The notes under the pieces were generated by a model that was not told the DNA's origin, made no database searches, and was given only the letters and a program-made list of their open reading frames with translations. A program made the translations under genes and the position numbers. From an uncultured Granulosicoccaceae bacterium (GTDB lineage: Bacteria > Pseudomonadota > Gammaproteobacteria > Granulosicoccales > Granulosicoccaceae), in the NCBI GenBank assembly GCA_938035525.1, contig CALHOI010000020.1, positions 54,602 through 118,601 of the forward strand: a stretch of DNA of 64,000 nt, read 5' to 3'. This document shows, in pieces, positions 7,975 through 16,574 of the stretch (its first letter is position 1; every line of letters begins with the position of its first letter).

Positions 7975-10262
7975 CACGCAACTCCACCTTTTTGGTTTCG
8001 TCGGTAGCGGGCAAGTTGTCTAAAACCGTACAACCAACTCAACAACAAAAATGACAGTAGAGAAGCGCTACCTAATGCAGAGCCTTCAACACCGACTTCT
8101 ATTGTCAGGTTGTCGCAATTACATTCTTCGAAATCGTTGACTCCGTTGTCATTGATATCACTGAAGCGCAGTACATCAACAGCGACGGTACCGGTGCTTT
8201 GATTGCCAGCCGTGTCTTCGATAACGTAAAGGAATGTATCCATGCCGATAAATTCATCAATCGGCTTATAGCTGATTTGCTGGCCTTGAATCTCGATCGT
8301 CGCGTTTGGAGATTCGGATACGCTGATTATTGTCAAACCCCCGCCCGGTGAATCCGCGTCGTTTGCCAGAACGTCGATCAGCGTCATGGTGCCTTGAGTC
8401 ACGCTGGCCATGTCAGGATTTGCAACGGTTTCGTTGACGCCATCGCTAATAGGCACGAAGTTGTCGCCAGCATCAGCACCACTGGTGTCACTACCGCCGG
8501 CATCCGCACCTGCATCACTGCCGCCCGCATCCGCACCTGCATCACTACCGCCCGCATCCGCACCTGCATCACTGCCGCCCGCATCTGCGCCCGCGTCACT
8601 ACCACCAGCATCCGCACCTGCATCACTGCCACCAGCATCTGCACCTGCGTCATTGCCGCCAGCATCTGAGCCGGCATCACTACCGCCAGCATCCGCACCC
8701 GCATCACTGCCGCCAGCATCCGCACCCGCATCACTGCCACCAGCATCCGCACCCGCATCACTGCCACCAGCGTCTGCACCGGCATCGCTTCCACCCGCAT
8801 CTGATCCGCCAGCGGTGCTACCGCCCGAGTTTCCATCAAACTCAATATCATCAACAAAGGCGAAGTTAACGCCTTCGGCATCCTCGCCGTTAATGAGAAT
8901 CATGACAGGATTTGTGCCTGGAGCAACGCTTATACCTGGTGGTAAATCGGGGTCGTTCTCGTTGAGCAATAAAAAGTAGATACCATCGTCGACACCGGGT
9001 ATCACGAACTCGCCTGAAATGTCGGTGTTGATCGACGAACCAAGCTGTTGATCTATACCTGGGTCGTAAACACCGTTACCGTTTGAGTCTGTGAACAACG
9101 TAAGCTCAATATCACTGATACCAGCTTCATCATCATTCACTGAACCGTCATTGTTTTCATCTTTGAACACAGTGCCGGTGATGACATTTAAACTGTCGGC
9201 TAAAAAATACCCTGATACGCCACCGTAAATATCGGCACCATCACCGAAAACAATTTTTTCGTCGTTGGTGTCTTGCGGAAAACTGGCAACATCAAACAAG
9301 TTGTGAACGCCATCGACAACATCGTTGGCAAAATAAGAAAATCCATAATAGACCTGACCCGCTGTCAAGCCCATTCTTTCATGAGACACAAAAGCCATAC
9401 CGATCGACTCAGTCGATTTGGCAATGAGTGGAGGATAACCTTGCGGTGCAAATGAATCATTTTGGAAGAATGAGTAGTTGTGCCTAATATTAGTAACGCC
9501 ATAACAAAGGTCTTCAGGTGCACAGCCTTTACCCGCTACAAAAACCAATGGCCCATATTCTGATGGTTGACCAAACACATCAACAGCCGTGATTGCGGCG
9601 ATTTGTAATGCGTTGTTGCCACGCTTCTCGGCAATAACATGTCCACTGCGAGACAGGGCTTCTGTAGTAACCGGCGTTAACACCCCACGATCAAACAGGA
9701 AGTCAACGCGTTCAACGTTTTTGGGATTCGGGCCAATATTGGAAAACAGGTTAAGCGCACCACGATTAACAATTCGGCTGGCCAGCATAGCGGCCATATC
9801 GCAATTGCCAGTATCAGTGCCGTCACTTGGGTAGTTGGCTTTAACAACGTCGGTTGACTCACCTAAACGTTCTACAAACACACCGCACGGATTACCGTTT
9901 GATTCATTTTGGTCTATTCGGACTAGCTCAACCCGATCTGCCATCGTCGCAAACGAGTAATCTTCAGAGTGGGAAGTGAAGCCGTCCATCACCTGATTCG
10001 AGCCCATACCCCAGGTGTAAGTGGTGCCATTGACGGTATATCGCGACGGCGTAGCGAGCTGGTCGCTGGTTTCGATAAAACTGATTTCGCCAGCGGCAAA
10101 CGCCTGCCCAACCAGAGCGAAACTCAAGCCAGCACTGAGCAGCAAAGCTCTGGATAGCAATGCGCTTGATCGCGCATTTGTTGAAGCACTCTTCGGTGCC
10201 GTTTCAACGCGTGCGTCTTTGAGGCGCAGGCTCAACAGCCGCGCGCTTAGTTGTTTGTTCAT
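7974..10262 (-). CDS. Large exported repeat protein with SdrD-B-like and cadherin-like domains and C-terminal sorting-type tail
   Basis: About 762 residues from ATG 10262 (a longer GTG start at 10289 is possible). A long signal peptide ends around AFA-AGE (residue 57). The next 300 residues are a unique domain with five cysteines. An SdrD-B/Cna-like domain follows (GTVFKDENNDGSVNDDEAG near residue 365), then eleven 9-residue repeats GGSDAGADA at residues 490-588, a Big_9/cadherin-like domain (ANDADSPGGGLT... region about 620-690), and a C-terminal tail of small residues, one transmembrane helix and a basic cluster (RYRRN). That tail resembles the GlyGly-CTERM/PEP-CTERM class of sorting signals but lacks the GG. 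Likely a cell-surface protein. First gene of an operon with OmpA and HExxH lipoprotein genes. Confidence 0.75.
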   Translation of the reverse strand: MNKQLSARLLSLRLKDARVETAPKSASTNARSSALLSRALLLSAGLSFALVGQAFAAGEISFIETSDQLATPSRYTVNGTTYTWGMGSNQVMDGFTSHSEDYSFATMADRVELVRIDQNESNGNPCGVFVERLGESTDVVKANYPSDGTDTGNCDMAAMLASRIVNRGALNLFSNIGPNPKNVERVDFLFDRGVLTPVTTEALSRSGHVIAEKRGNNALQIAAITAVDVFGQPSEYGPLVFVAGKGCAPEDLCYGVTNIRHNYSFFQNDSFAPQGYPPLIAKSTESIGMAFVSHERMGLTAGQVYYGFSYFANDVVDGVHNLFDVASFPQDTNDEKIVFGDGADIYGGVSGYFLADSLNVITGTVFKDENNDGSVNDDEAGISDIELTLFTDSNGNGVYDPGIDQQLGSSINTDISGEFVIPGVDDGIYFLLLNENDPDLPPGISVAPGTNPVMILINGEDAEGVNFAFVDDIEFDGNSGGSTAGGSDAGGSDAGADAGGSDAGADAGGSDAGADAGGSDAGADAGGSDAGSDAGGNDAGADAGGSDAGADAGGSDAGADAGGSDAGADAGGSDAGADAGGSDAGADAGGSDTSGADAGDNFVPISDGVNETVANPDMASVTQGTMTLIDVLANDADSPGGGLTIISVSESPNATIEIQGQQISYKPIDEFIGMDTFLYVIEDTAGNQSTGTVAVDVLRFSDINDNGVNDFEECNCDNLTIEVGVEGSALGSASLLSFLLLSWLYGFRQLARYRRNQKGGVA
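8499..8795. repeat. 27-bp in-frame repeat, eleven copies
   Basis: Eleven contiguous 27-bp units encode GGSDAGADA on the minus strand; two units carry single substitutions (GGSDAGSDA, GGNDAGADA). Third positions vary between units, so the array is old enough to have drifted or is being purified at the protein level. Flanked by shorter related pieces (GGSTA, GGSDA, GGSDTSGADA). It forms the flexible acidic stalk of the surface protein. Confidence 0.95.
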
Positions 10263-10593
10263 GTCGATCTCAGAAAGTCGTACTCTCACCCATTAAGTAC
10301 ATAGGACGGAATAGAGCAAAATGCCAGTAAAAAAACGCCGAATGCGCATAAATAATTAAATTAGAGCCCAATCGACACAAAAAGTAACCAATCAGCCACT
10401 GTACTGCGGTAAAGCAAGCCTACCGACTTACCAAACTACTCGCTGTGTGATCTTCCTCAATTCATTGGAGGGTTTGTTGTTTTTCGTCAACTGACTCACA
10501 ATTATAAGGAATTTGAAGAACAACAAGATGACGGTTTGATTGTGGCGACTGAGAAGTGTGTGGTGCGCAGGAAACCTGCTATAAAACAAGCAC
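10263..10593. other. Intergenic region upstream of the surface-protein operon
   Basis: About 330 bp with no convincing gene. It must hold the promoter of the operon that starts at 10262 and the end of the small gene that stops at 10594. A small hairpin GCAGG-AAA-CCTGC lies near 10568-10580 without a T-tract. An 80-codon open frame here has no family signature and is not called. Confidence 0.5.
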
Positions 10594-10983
10594 CTACGGA
10601 AACTTGACCAGGGTCCAACCATCTGGCTCAAATGAACCGTCGGATAGAAAAATGCGTTGATCAGCCGCAACTGACCGATACTGTTTTAATGAGTCGGGGC
10701 TGCTCCTGCCAAAAGATGTCCGAAAAACAGAGTCAACGGACTTGATTTCAGACAGCTCTCCAATTAGCGCTTTATCCGTACCAATGGTGATTTGCCGGTA
10801 ACGGTTATCACTGGCGTAGTTTTCTATCCAGCGTTGCATATCGGGGTGCGTGGCTTTTAAGGCAAAAGAGGTATCGGCTACCACTAACACTTGCTCAGGA
10901 CGTTCTTTTTTTATGCCGTGCGCCACCGCCCACGCTATTGCATGCAACACGATGAACACCGAAAATATTTTTAGCCACTTCAC
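10594..10983 (-). CDS. Small membrane-anchored or exported protein, unknown
   Basis: A 129-residue protein with an N-terminal hydrophobic segment (IFSVFIVLHAIAWAVAHGI) followed by KKERPEQ, so a membrane anchor or uncleaved signal. The soluble part has an alpha/beta look (VLVVADTSFALK, later FLSDGSF) that loosely recalls a small von Willebrand A-type fold without a full MIDAS motif. It starts 36 bp after the VWA lipoprotein gene and is on the same strand, so it is most likely the third gene of that operon. No family recognised. Confidence 0.6.
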   Translation of the reverse strand: MKWLKIFSVFIVLHAIAWAVAHGIKKERPEQVLVVADTSFALKATHPDMQRWIENYASDNRYRQITIGTDKALIGELSEIKSVDSVFRTSFGRSSPDSLKQYRSVAADQRIFLSDGSFEPDGWTLVKFP

Positions 10984-11019
10984 TGGCGCAAACTCACCAT
11001 GGAACCAGATTTCATATAA

Positions 11020-12723
11020 CTACATCTCAGAGTTCAGCAAATTACCAATTCGGTAAGACGCCGATTCGGCTTTTGATTCAATGTAAGCACCTTCAGCCAG
11101 ACCCGACAGGGATTTTAATTCATCAGACGTGACTTCATACGCAATTGAATGCACGGGAATCCCGGACCATTCAAGCATAGCACTGACGTCATCCAGTGAA
11201 CGGCCACGGTTTCTCTCACCATCGGAGAGCACAAAAATAATGAGTTTATCGTCAGGGTTTTGAGCTGCGTGCTCAATGAGTAAATCAGCGGCGACCAATA
11301 CGGCATCGTTAGTCGCTGTTTTTCCACTGGCCACTAAGCGCTCGACAGCGCCAATAAATAACGACTTTTGTTGTACATCGAATTTACGCACAAACAGATC
11401 AACATTGACTGACTCGTTGAATGTGACCAAACCAATAGCGTTGTTCTCACTGATTAAATCGGAGGATTCGACTAACGCTTTTTTGAGATTACGAATTCTT
11501 ATGCCGTCCATAGAACCAGACACATCGGCCACAAATACCGCGGCAATAGGACGTCCGCCAGACTTTTTCTCTTTCCATATTCCCTGTGCCTGAGCAATGA
11601 TGGAGGCGTCTTCGATTTCGTAGGATGACTGATACTCAGGGTTTTTGCCAAACCCGAAGCGCGTGACCACCGGCTGCTGCTGCGCTATAAAGCGCGCAAA
11701 AAGCGCCAGGGCCTCTCGCTCACTTTCATCGGCTTCGGGTGTGGCAAACAGCGGGCTATCGTGTCTAACACCAAACGGAATGAACTGGTAATCCTTCATA
11801 CCGGTTACGTTAACCCACGACTGATGTTCCATAACCAAGGCGTCCAACACACCACTTCCCTGCGCCGCATCACGCATCTGAATGGTTGTTTGAGCCACAA
11901 ACGGAACACCGGTTTGGAACGCTTCAAATGCACTGGCCACATCAGGGCTTAACATTTGCGACTCATCACCCTGGGCAAACGCCGTAAGAACCGTCAGCAA
12001 AAAATTTAAACCGGTACTGGACTGATATGGATTGGTATAGCCCATTGAAAACGTCCCGCCACTCACACTATTAAGTAGCTTCGGAATATCGAGCTGACCA
12101 TTAGTCGTGATTAGGTCGGCTTTTGACTTCTTAACAATAATGCCTGCCGTATTGGGTGCAGTTTTCTCGGCAATGGTATCAAGTTGAATACCGTCGGCAT
12201 TAAGCATCTCGCCCCACAACAAATTACTGGGTGAAAAAGCGTCTGGCACGTAGCGACCTGCCAGCATAAATTGCGCACCCAAACCTGAAGCAATTTTACG
12301 AATGCTGATAACGGCCGTTTTGCCATTAGACAGTTGTATTCGCTCACGGTTAAATGCCTCGGCAAGTTCAATGTAAAAACCATCTCTTCCGGTACCGGCT
12401 TTTTCGGAGGAGGTAAATATTTCAACGGATTCTATTGTTTGACTATCGCGCTGTCCCGTTCGGATGGGGTAGTCATTTAAATCGGGTAGCAAAGAGGATA
12501 AGTTGGTTCTGCTAAGCCGAATATTGGCGCGTGACTGATTTTCCCTGAACGATGGTTTAACCGTCTTGGCAACGGTTTCGGCAATCGCCTGCTCTGCTGC
12601 TTCCCGGCTATCTATCGACTGCCCACAACCAGCAACAAAACCACTGGAGGCCACCACCAACGCACACGCCCGCCAGGCGCGAGCATTTAACTGAATGTGC
12701 GATTGCATGCTAAACAAAGACAT
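11020..12723 (-). CDS. Lipoprotein: solute-binding-like domain plus VWA domain
   Basis: A 567-residue protein from ATG 12723 with an AAAGAG Shine-Dalgarno. Signal peptide with lipobox-like FVAGC at about residues 29-33. Residues 90-370 resemble a periplasmic solute-binding domain (SBP_bac_11-like: GRDGFYIELAEAFN, SVSGGTFSMGYTNPYQSSTG). From about residue 393 a VWA domain begins; AVFVADVSGSMDG carries the DxSxS part of a MIDAS metal site, FVLSDGERNRGRS the later Asp. Such fused SBP-VWA lipoproteins occur next to XpaC- and TelA-like genes and are of unknown function. Middle gene of a three-gene operon with an XpaC-like membrane protein upstream. Confidence 0.85.
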   Translation of the reverse strand: MSLFSMQSHIQLNARAWRACALVVASSGFVAGCGQSIDSREAAEQAIAETVAKTVKPSFRENQSRANIRLSRTNLSSLLPDLNDYPIRTGQRDSQTIESVEIFTSSEKAGTGRDGFYIELAEAFNRERIQLSNGKTAVISIRKIASGLGAQFMLAGRYVPDAFSPSNLLWGEMLNADGIQLDTIAEKTAPNTAGIIVKKSKADLITTNGQLDIPKLLNSVSGGTFSMGYTNPYQSSTGLNFLLTVLTAFAQGDESQMLSPDVASAFEAFQTGVPFVAQTTIQMRDAAQGSGVLDALVMEHQSWVNVTGMKDYQFIPFGVRHDSPLFATPEADESEREALALFARFIAQQQPVVTRFGFGKNPEYQSSYEIEDASIIAQAQGIWKEKKSGGRPIAAVFVADVSGSMDGIRIRNLKKALVESSDLISENNAIGLVTFNESVNVDLFVRKFDVQQKSLFIGAVERLVASGKTATNDAVLVAADLLIEHAAQNPDDKLIIFVLSDGERNRGRSLDDVSAMLEWSGIPVHSIAYEVTSDELKSLSGLAEGAYIESKAESASYRIGNLLNSEM

Positions 12724-12803
12724 AAATGACTCTTTAAATTAAACCGGGTATGACAAATACGCTGAGACTAAACAGCGGCAAAGCGGCGATCGACCCGCAG
12801 CCA

Positions 12804-13514
12804 TTACTTTCCGGATTGGCTGGCAATTTCGGACAGGCTGACCAACCGCGCCATGGTATCCATCCGCTCATAGTCAGAATATGAACTAATGTTCGCAACT
12901 TCAACCGCTGTGTCAGTTAAAGCCTCAAATAGTTGGCGATTTTCCGCGAGTAGCGCCTCTAACCGGCCACTTTGGTCAACATTCAGGTTTTGCATACGCT
13001 CACCAGCCTTGGCGTTATTGTCGTGCCTGGCAATAGACTGAAGACTGTGCCCGACGGCTACTGCATCGGTCAAATTTTGTACAGCGTGTTTTTGCACTCG
13101 GCGCGCCGTCGACAGGTACGCCACCGGGCTGTGTTTTTTCCCCAAAAAACGGGTTTCAACGACTTTATGATAATCGTCCAGCATATCGATTAGCGTGAGC
13201 GCCTGATGCTCGCCCTCTTTTATGCCGAGCTCGTGCAGTTGATTTTTAAGCGTGGACAGGCGAGCTACCATCTCTTCATGATCGGCGGACTCACGTTCCT
13301 CTAACCACTCAACTTCTGCTTTGCGAGTGTAACCAGTTAATCGGTGCATGACCGGGACACTGAATGCTGCTAAGCCGGCGGCAGCAACATAGGCCGCCGT
13401 TAGGGGTAAGTCCGCGCGAAACCACCAAAAGAAAACCGCGATCAGAACAATGGAAAGAATCAGCGCAAAAATGGACGTATTGCGGATTTCGCTGCCTAAG
13501 CCTTCAAAAAAAAT
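12804..13514 (-). CDS. XpaC-like membrane protein with uncertain AUU or frameshifted start
   Basis: The conventional ATG (13349) gives a 181-residue soluble helical protein, but the same frame stays open upstream for 55 more codons that clearly encode protein: FALILSIVLIAVFFWWF and LTAAYVAAAGLAAFSV make two transmembrane helices. No ATG, GTG or TTG exists in that extension before a TGA. A GAGGTGA Shine-Dalgarno sits just ahead of an in-frame ATT at 13514. Alternatively a GTG four bases upstream (GTG-AAA-CAT) would read into this frame if the run of eight T (minus strand) were seven, giving MKHFFEGLGSE. The two-helix hairpin followed by a helical cytoplasmic domain resembles XpaC-family proteins. 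Probably the first gene of the VWA operon. Confidence 0.65.
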   Translation of the reverse strand: MFFEGLGSEIRNTSIFALILSIVLIAVFFWWFRADLPLTAAYVAAAGLAAFSVPVMHRLTGYTRKAEVEWLEERESADHEEMVARLSTLKNQLHELGIKEGEHQALTLIDMLDDYHKVVETRFLGKKHSPVAYLSTARRVQKHAVQNLTDAVAVGHSLQSIARHDNNAKAGERMQNLNVDQSGRLEALLAENRQLFEALTDTAVEVANISSYSDYERMDTMARLVSLSEIASQSGK

Positions 13515-13636
13515 GTTTCACCTCAGTGCTCGCGCATTGTGTATTGACCACAGATTAGACCGTGACCGAGAACAGATCAACTGACAATTCAAACCGATGC
13601 GGTCAATGAGCGCAAATTTTACTTGATTGAGCCGTG

Positions 13637-14539
13637 TCAGGTGAGGCTTTGTGTTCGAGCCTTGCCCAGCTCGGGTATGACTTCGATAAGCACCATGGCA
13701 AAAAAGATGAGCAAACACCCACTCAATCCAATCCAGCCTATTCTTTCTGATAAAAACACCGCCCCAAACAGTGCTGCAAACAGGCTTTCTGATGATAAAA
13801 ATATCGCCGCTTGAGGTGCTGTGGTGTATCGCTGCCCAATAACTTGCAGGCTGAAAGCCAGACCAGTAGCAAAAACACCGGCATACAAAATTTCGGGCAA
13901 TGCGCTGACAACATTGGCAAGCGTGACGGATTCGATCGAGAGTGCCACCAAAGCCGCCAGAACGGCCGTAACAATAAACTGCGTAAACGATAAAGTCAGC
14001 GGGCGTTGTGACTGCCCGACAAAGCGTCCAATCAACACAACTTGCAATGCCCAGAATGCCGCTCCAAGTACGGTCAGTAAGTCACCTTTTTGAAGCTGAG
14101 ACAAGTCGCCACCCGACAGCAAAAAAATACCCAGCATGGCAATGAGTGTCGCGGGCCAAACGATAAAATGTGGCCATTGTCGAAAAAGCAGCACAGCCAG
14201 AAAGGGTGTGAACACCACATACAGGCCAGTTAAAAATCCTGAGTTAGTGACCGTGATAGTTTGCAACCCAACCTGCTGTGCAGCCATGCCAGCAAAAAGA
14301 CACAAACCAATTGCGATGAACTGCAACCCATGTGCTGGCCGCAATGCCGGAAGCGCAACTTTAGGCCGGGCGTTTTCAAGATACGCAAATGGGGCCACAA
14401 CGACGCTGGCCACCAGGAACCGAAAAGCGACAAAGCTATAAGGGCCCAAAGTCTCCATGGCGGTTTGCTGGGCAACAAAACCCATTCCCCAGATGGCCCC
14501 GGCCAACAGTAACAAGAGGTTGGCAGAGAGTCTGCTCAT
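13637..14539 (-). CDS. EamA/DMT-family transporter
   Basis: A 300-residue protein of ten predicted transmembrane helices formed by two EamA repeats: the first starts LLLLLAGAIWGMGFVAQQ, the second begins near residue 150 (GDLLTVLGAAFWALQVVLIGRF). The second half ends with FLSSESLFAALFGAVFLSERIGW, the characteristic EamA motif before the last helix. DMT-family members export small metabolites such as amino acids or nucleosides; the substrate cannot be inferred. Stands alone between the XpaC-like gene and a lipoprotein gene. Confidence 0.9.
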   Translation of the reverse strand: MSRLSANLLLLLAGAIWGMGFVAQQTAMETLGPYSFVAFRFLVASVVVAPFAYLENARPKVALPALRPAHGLQFIAIGLCLFAGMAAQQVGLQTITVTNSGFLTGLYVVFTPFLAVLLFRQWPHFIVWPATLIAMLGIFLLSGGDLSQLQKGDLLTVLGAAFWALQVVLIGRFVGQSQRPLTLSFTQFIVTAVLAALVALSIESVTLANVVSALPEILYAGVFATGLAFSLQVIGQRYTTAPQAAIFLSSESLFAALFGAVFLSERIGWIGLSGCLLIFFAMVLIEVIPELGKARTQSLT

Positions 14540-14591
14540 GACTGGATTGCTTCAAATCAGAAAACGGTGTTCGGCATTGTAGCCTTGTTCG

Positions 14592-15266
14592 TCATTGAAT
14601 ATCGAACAAAGCGCACGTTAATTGGCCGCGTAAAACACTGTCTGCGGTGAAGCTAAGACGTGATTCAACCTCAAAAAAACGAAAACCGGTAACATCATAT
14701 GACTGCCCGGTTGATAACATCCCACCGGTGGCCTCTGAAAAGGTGGCTGAATTCATGACAATGGCATCACTTGCAGACACAGACCAGAAAAACGCAATAT
14801 CGTCAAACGTGTTGTTACTGTAAAGCGTTCGCTCTATAGACACGCGTCGGCTTGCATCCAAAACACCTTCTGCGAAAAAATACAGAGCGCGATTCTGGTT
14901 AAAGACATCGGTGCATATCCAGCTGGTGGTTGGCACAATCTGGTTATCGACTACCGTGTAGTCAGTGAACAGTAACTGCGATAAAGCACTGTCATCTACT
15001 GGCACTGATGCAGGTGTTGTTGCTGTTGTGTTCTGTGCAGCATTGGCTTCGGTCGTACTATTATCTACAGCGTTGGCTTGCTGTGAACTTTCACCTGAGT
15101 CAAGCTCGCTGTTAGTAACGGTGTTAGTACCTGCTCCAACATTATCACCCGATGAGGCTGAGTCTGGTTGATCAGTCGATGCGCTACAGGCCGATAATAA
15201 AACAAGCACAACTGCCACTAAAACAACAACGGTTGGAAACCGTAAAACAGTTTTTGTGCGTGCCAT
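14592..15266 (-). CDS. Lipoprotein, unknown function
   Basis: About 224 residues starting at ATG 15266 (MARTKTV), with an AAGGA Shine-Dalgarno six bases ahead that decides against the upstream start at 15287. Lipobox LLSAC. A low-complexity Ser/Thr/Asn/Ala linker spans roughly residues 30-90, then a compact beta-rich domain of about 130 residues with two cysteines (WICTDVF, LTCALFDIQ at the very C-terminus) that may pair. No family recognised. Confidence 0.7.
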   Translation of the reverse strand: MARTKTVLRFPTVVVLVAVVLVLLSACSASTDQPDSASSGDNVGAGTNTVTNSELDSGESSQQANAVDNSTTEANAAQNTTATTPASVPVDDSALSQLLFTDYTVVDNQIVPTTSWICTDVFNQNRALYFFAEGVLDASRRVSIERTLYSNNTFDDIAFFWSVSASDAIVMNSATFSEATGGMLSTGQSYDVTGFRFFEVESRLSFTADSVLRGQLTCALFDIQ

Positions 15267-15450
15267 GACTATTCCTTTTACTAACAACCGTCTAACAATA
15301 GATTCGGTAAAAATACTGCTATTGAATAGTAAAACAAGCTTGAATACACACCAACTCGAGAAGGAACAGATTTACGCTCTTTAACTATGTGAATGGTTTT
15401 GCGGCGGGTGTGGGGCGCCAGCAACCTTGGCTCGCCGGTTGATTGGTGAA

Positions 15451-15849
15451 CTACGTCCCGAAAAAAACCCGAGACATGATACGCCCCGGTGCGAGGGTAA
15501 AAAACCCAGTGACGACAAGCGCGAGTATATAGAGCTTGGTCATGTCGCTTTTGTGTTTGGCTACATTACGCTTCCGTGCAGCCATTACCGCCAGCGGCAC
15601 ACTGATGCAGGTCAAAACAGCAAGCAAATGAATCGGGCTGAAATTACCCCATAAACGAATTTCGTGAATCCAGAAAGAACTGATTGCTACCACCATCATT
15701 GATATAACCCAAAGCCAACCCAGTACTCGATGGGTTCTAACGCCTTTACGACCAATGAACTGGACCGCACCAACTATTAAGGCCAGAACAGCAGCAGCGC
15801 TGTGCACGAGAATGAGTGGGCTTGCATTGAGCAGTGGTGATAAATTCAT
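15451..15849 (-). CDS. DUF2306-family membrane protein
   Basis: About 132 residues with four transmembrane helices. ATG 15849 (MNLSPLLNASPLILVH) is preferred over a TTG 60 bp upstream because the first helix follows directly. THRVLGWLWVISMMVVAISSF and PIHLLAVLT carry the histidines typical of DUF2306 (YozB-like) proteins, and the C-terminus ends in ...APGRIMSR, the family's usual end. The conserved histidines suggest a haem- or quinone-linked role, but none is demonstrated. Confidence 0.75.
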   Translation of the reverse strand: MNLSPLLNASPLILVHSAAAVLALIVGAVQFIGRKGVRTHRVLGWLWVISMMVVAISSFWIHEIRLWGNFSPIHLLAVLTCISVPLAVMAARKRNVAKHKSDMTKLYILALVVTGFFTLAPGRIMSRVFFGT

Positions 15850-15987
15850 GGGCCCATTTAACACCTGCCCAACATGGAAAGCAAGATAATAACCAGCCTG
15901 CTTATGCAATACCTAACGACAATACTGGACAGTAAAACCAAGAAGAATACTAAAAGGGAAAATTAACAAGAAAACTTATTGGAATAC

Positions 15988-16572
15988 TTATTGGGAAAAA
16001 TGATCACGCAAGGCATCCGTTGCCATTCTGGAAATGTCATTAACACCTGCCGCTGCAGCTGCAAAAAAAGCATTGGGATCGCGACTGTTAGCATAGCGAA
16101 CAAACTGAAAGGTTCGCACACCAATCATGGCTTTTCCGTCACCGGATATCAGTCGAATTTGTCCGGACATTTCAGCACCGCCAGTGGCTTCACGTAAAAT
16201 TTTATCCAGCTGGACTTCAATGCGCGCCTGCGGTTCATATCCACGCGGCCATGGCTCAACAATCACATTAGCCTCAAGGTAATAGCGCAAACGATTAGCC
16301 AGCACGCGCGTTAGGGCCTCTTCAGGTGAGTCAGCCCATTTGACATTTTCGTCATACACAATCTGGTACTGAGCATCTCTGCTGGCCAGACGCTGATCTG
16401 CAGCATAAGCTGGAATCATGACTTCGGCTAAAGCAACGGCATCGAGCAAAGGTGGTACAGATTCGTTAACCGGATCTAACACCGGTTCTAAAATAAACTG
16501 TTTTGGCGGTGGGCCGCTACTGCAACCGACCAACAGTATGCCGACGCAACCAACTAGTAGTCTGATTAACAT
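15988..16572 (-). CDS. pqiC: PqiC-type outer-membrane lipoprotein
   Basis: A 194-residue lipoprotein (lipobox LLVGCSS) of the ABC-type transport auxiliary / DUF330 family: the start of the mature protein KQFILEP, VALAEVMIPAYAADQRLASR and the later ALTRVLANRLRYYL are family hallmarks. In E. coli PqiC forms an outer-membrane ring that receives the PqiB tube and takes part in lipid movement between membranes. Starts two bases after the pqiB stop, and is the last gene of the pqi operon here. Confidence 0.9.
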   Translation of the reverse strand: MLIRLLVGCVGILLVGCSSGPPPKQFILEPVLDPVNESVPPLLDAVALAEVMIPAYAADQRLASRDAQYQIVYDENVKWADSPEEALTRVLANRLRYYLEANVIVEPWPRGYEPQARIEVQLDKILREATGGAEMSGQIRLISGDGKAMIGVRTFQFVRYANSRDPNAFFAAAAAGVNDISRMATDALRDHFSQ

Positions 16573-16574
16573 GA

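Noticed and set aside
8399..8979. Long open frames on both strands over the GGSDAGADA repeat (Pro/Ala/Ser- and Met/Val-rich)
   Set aside because: They are shadows of a 27-bp in-frame repeat, which keeps all six frames open; no start signals or families.
10428..10670. 80-codon minus-strand frame in the gap upstream of the surface operon
   Set aside because: Overlaps the end of the small gene at 10594 in another frame and looks compositionally non-coding.
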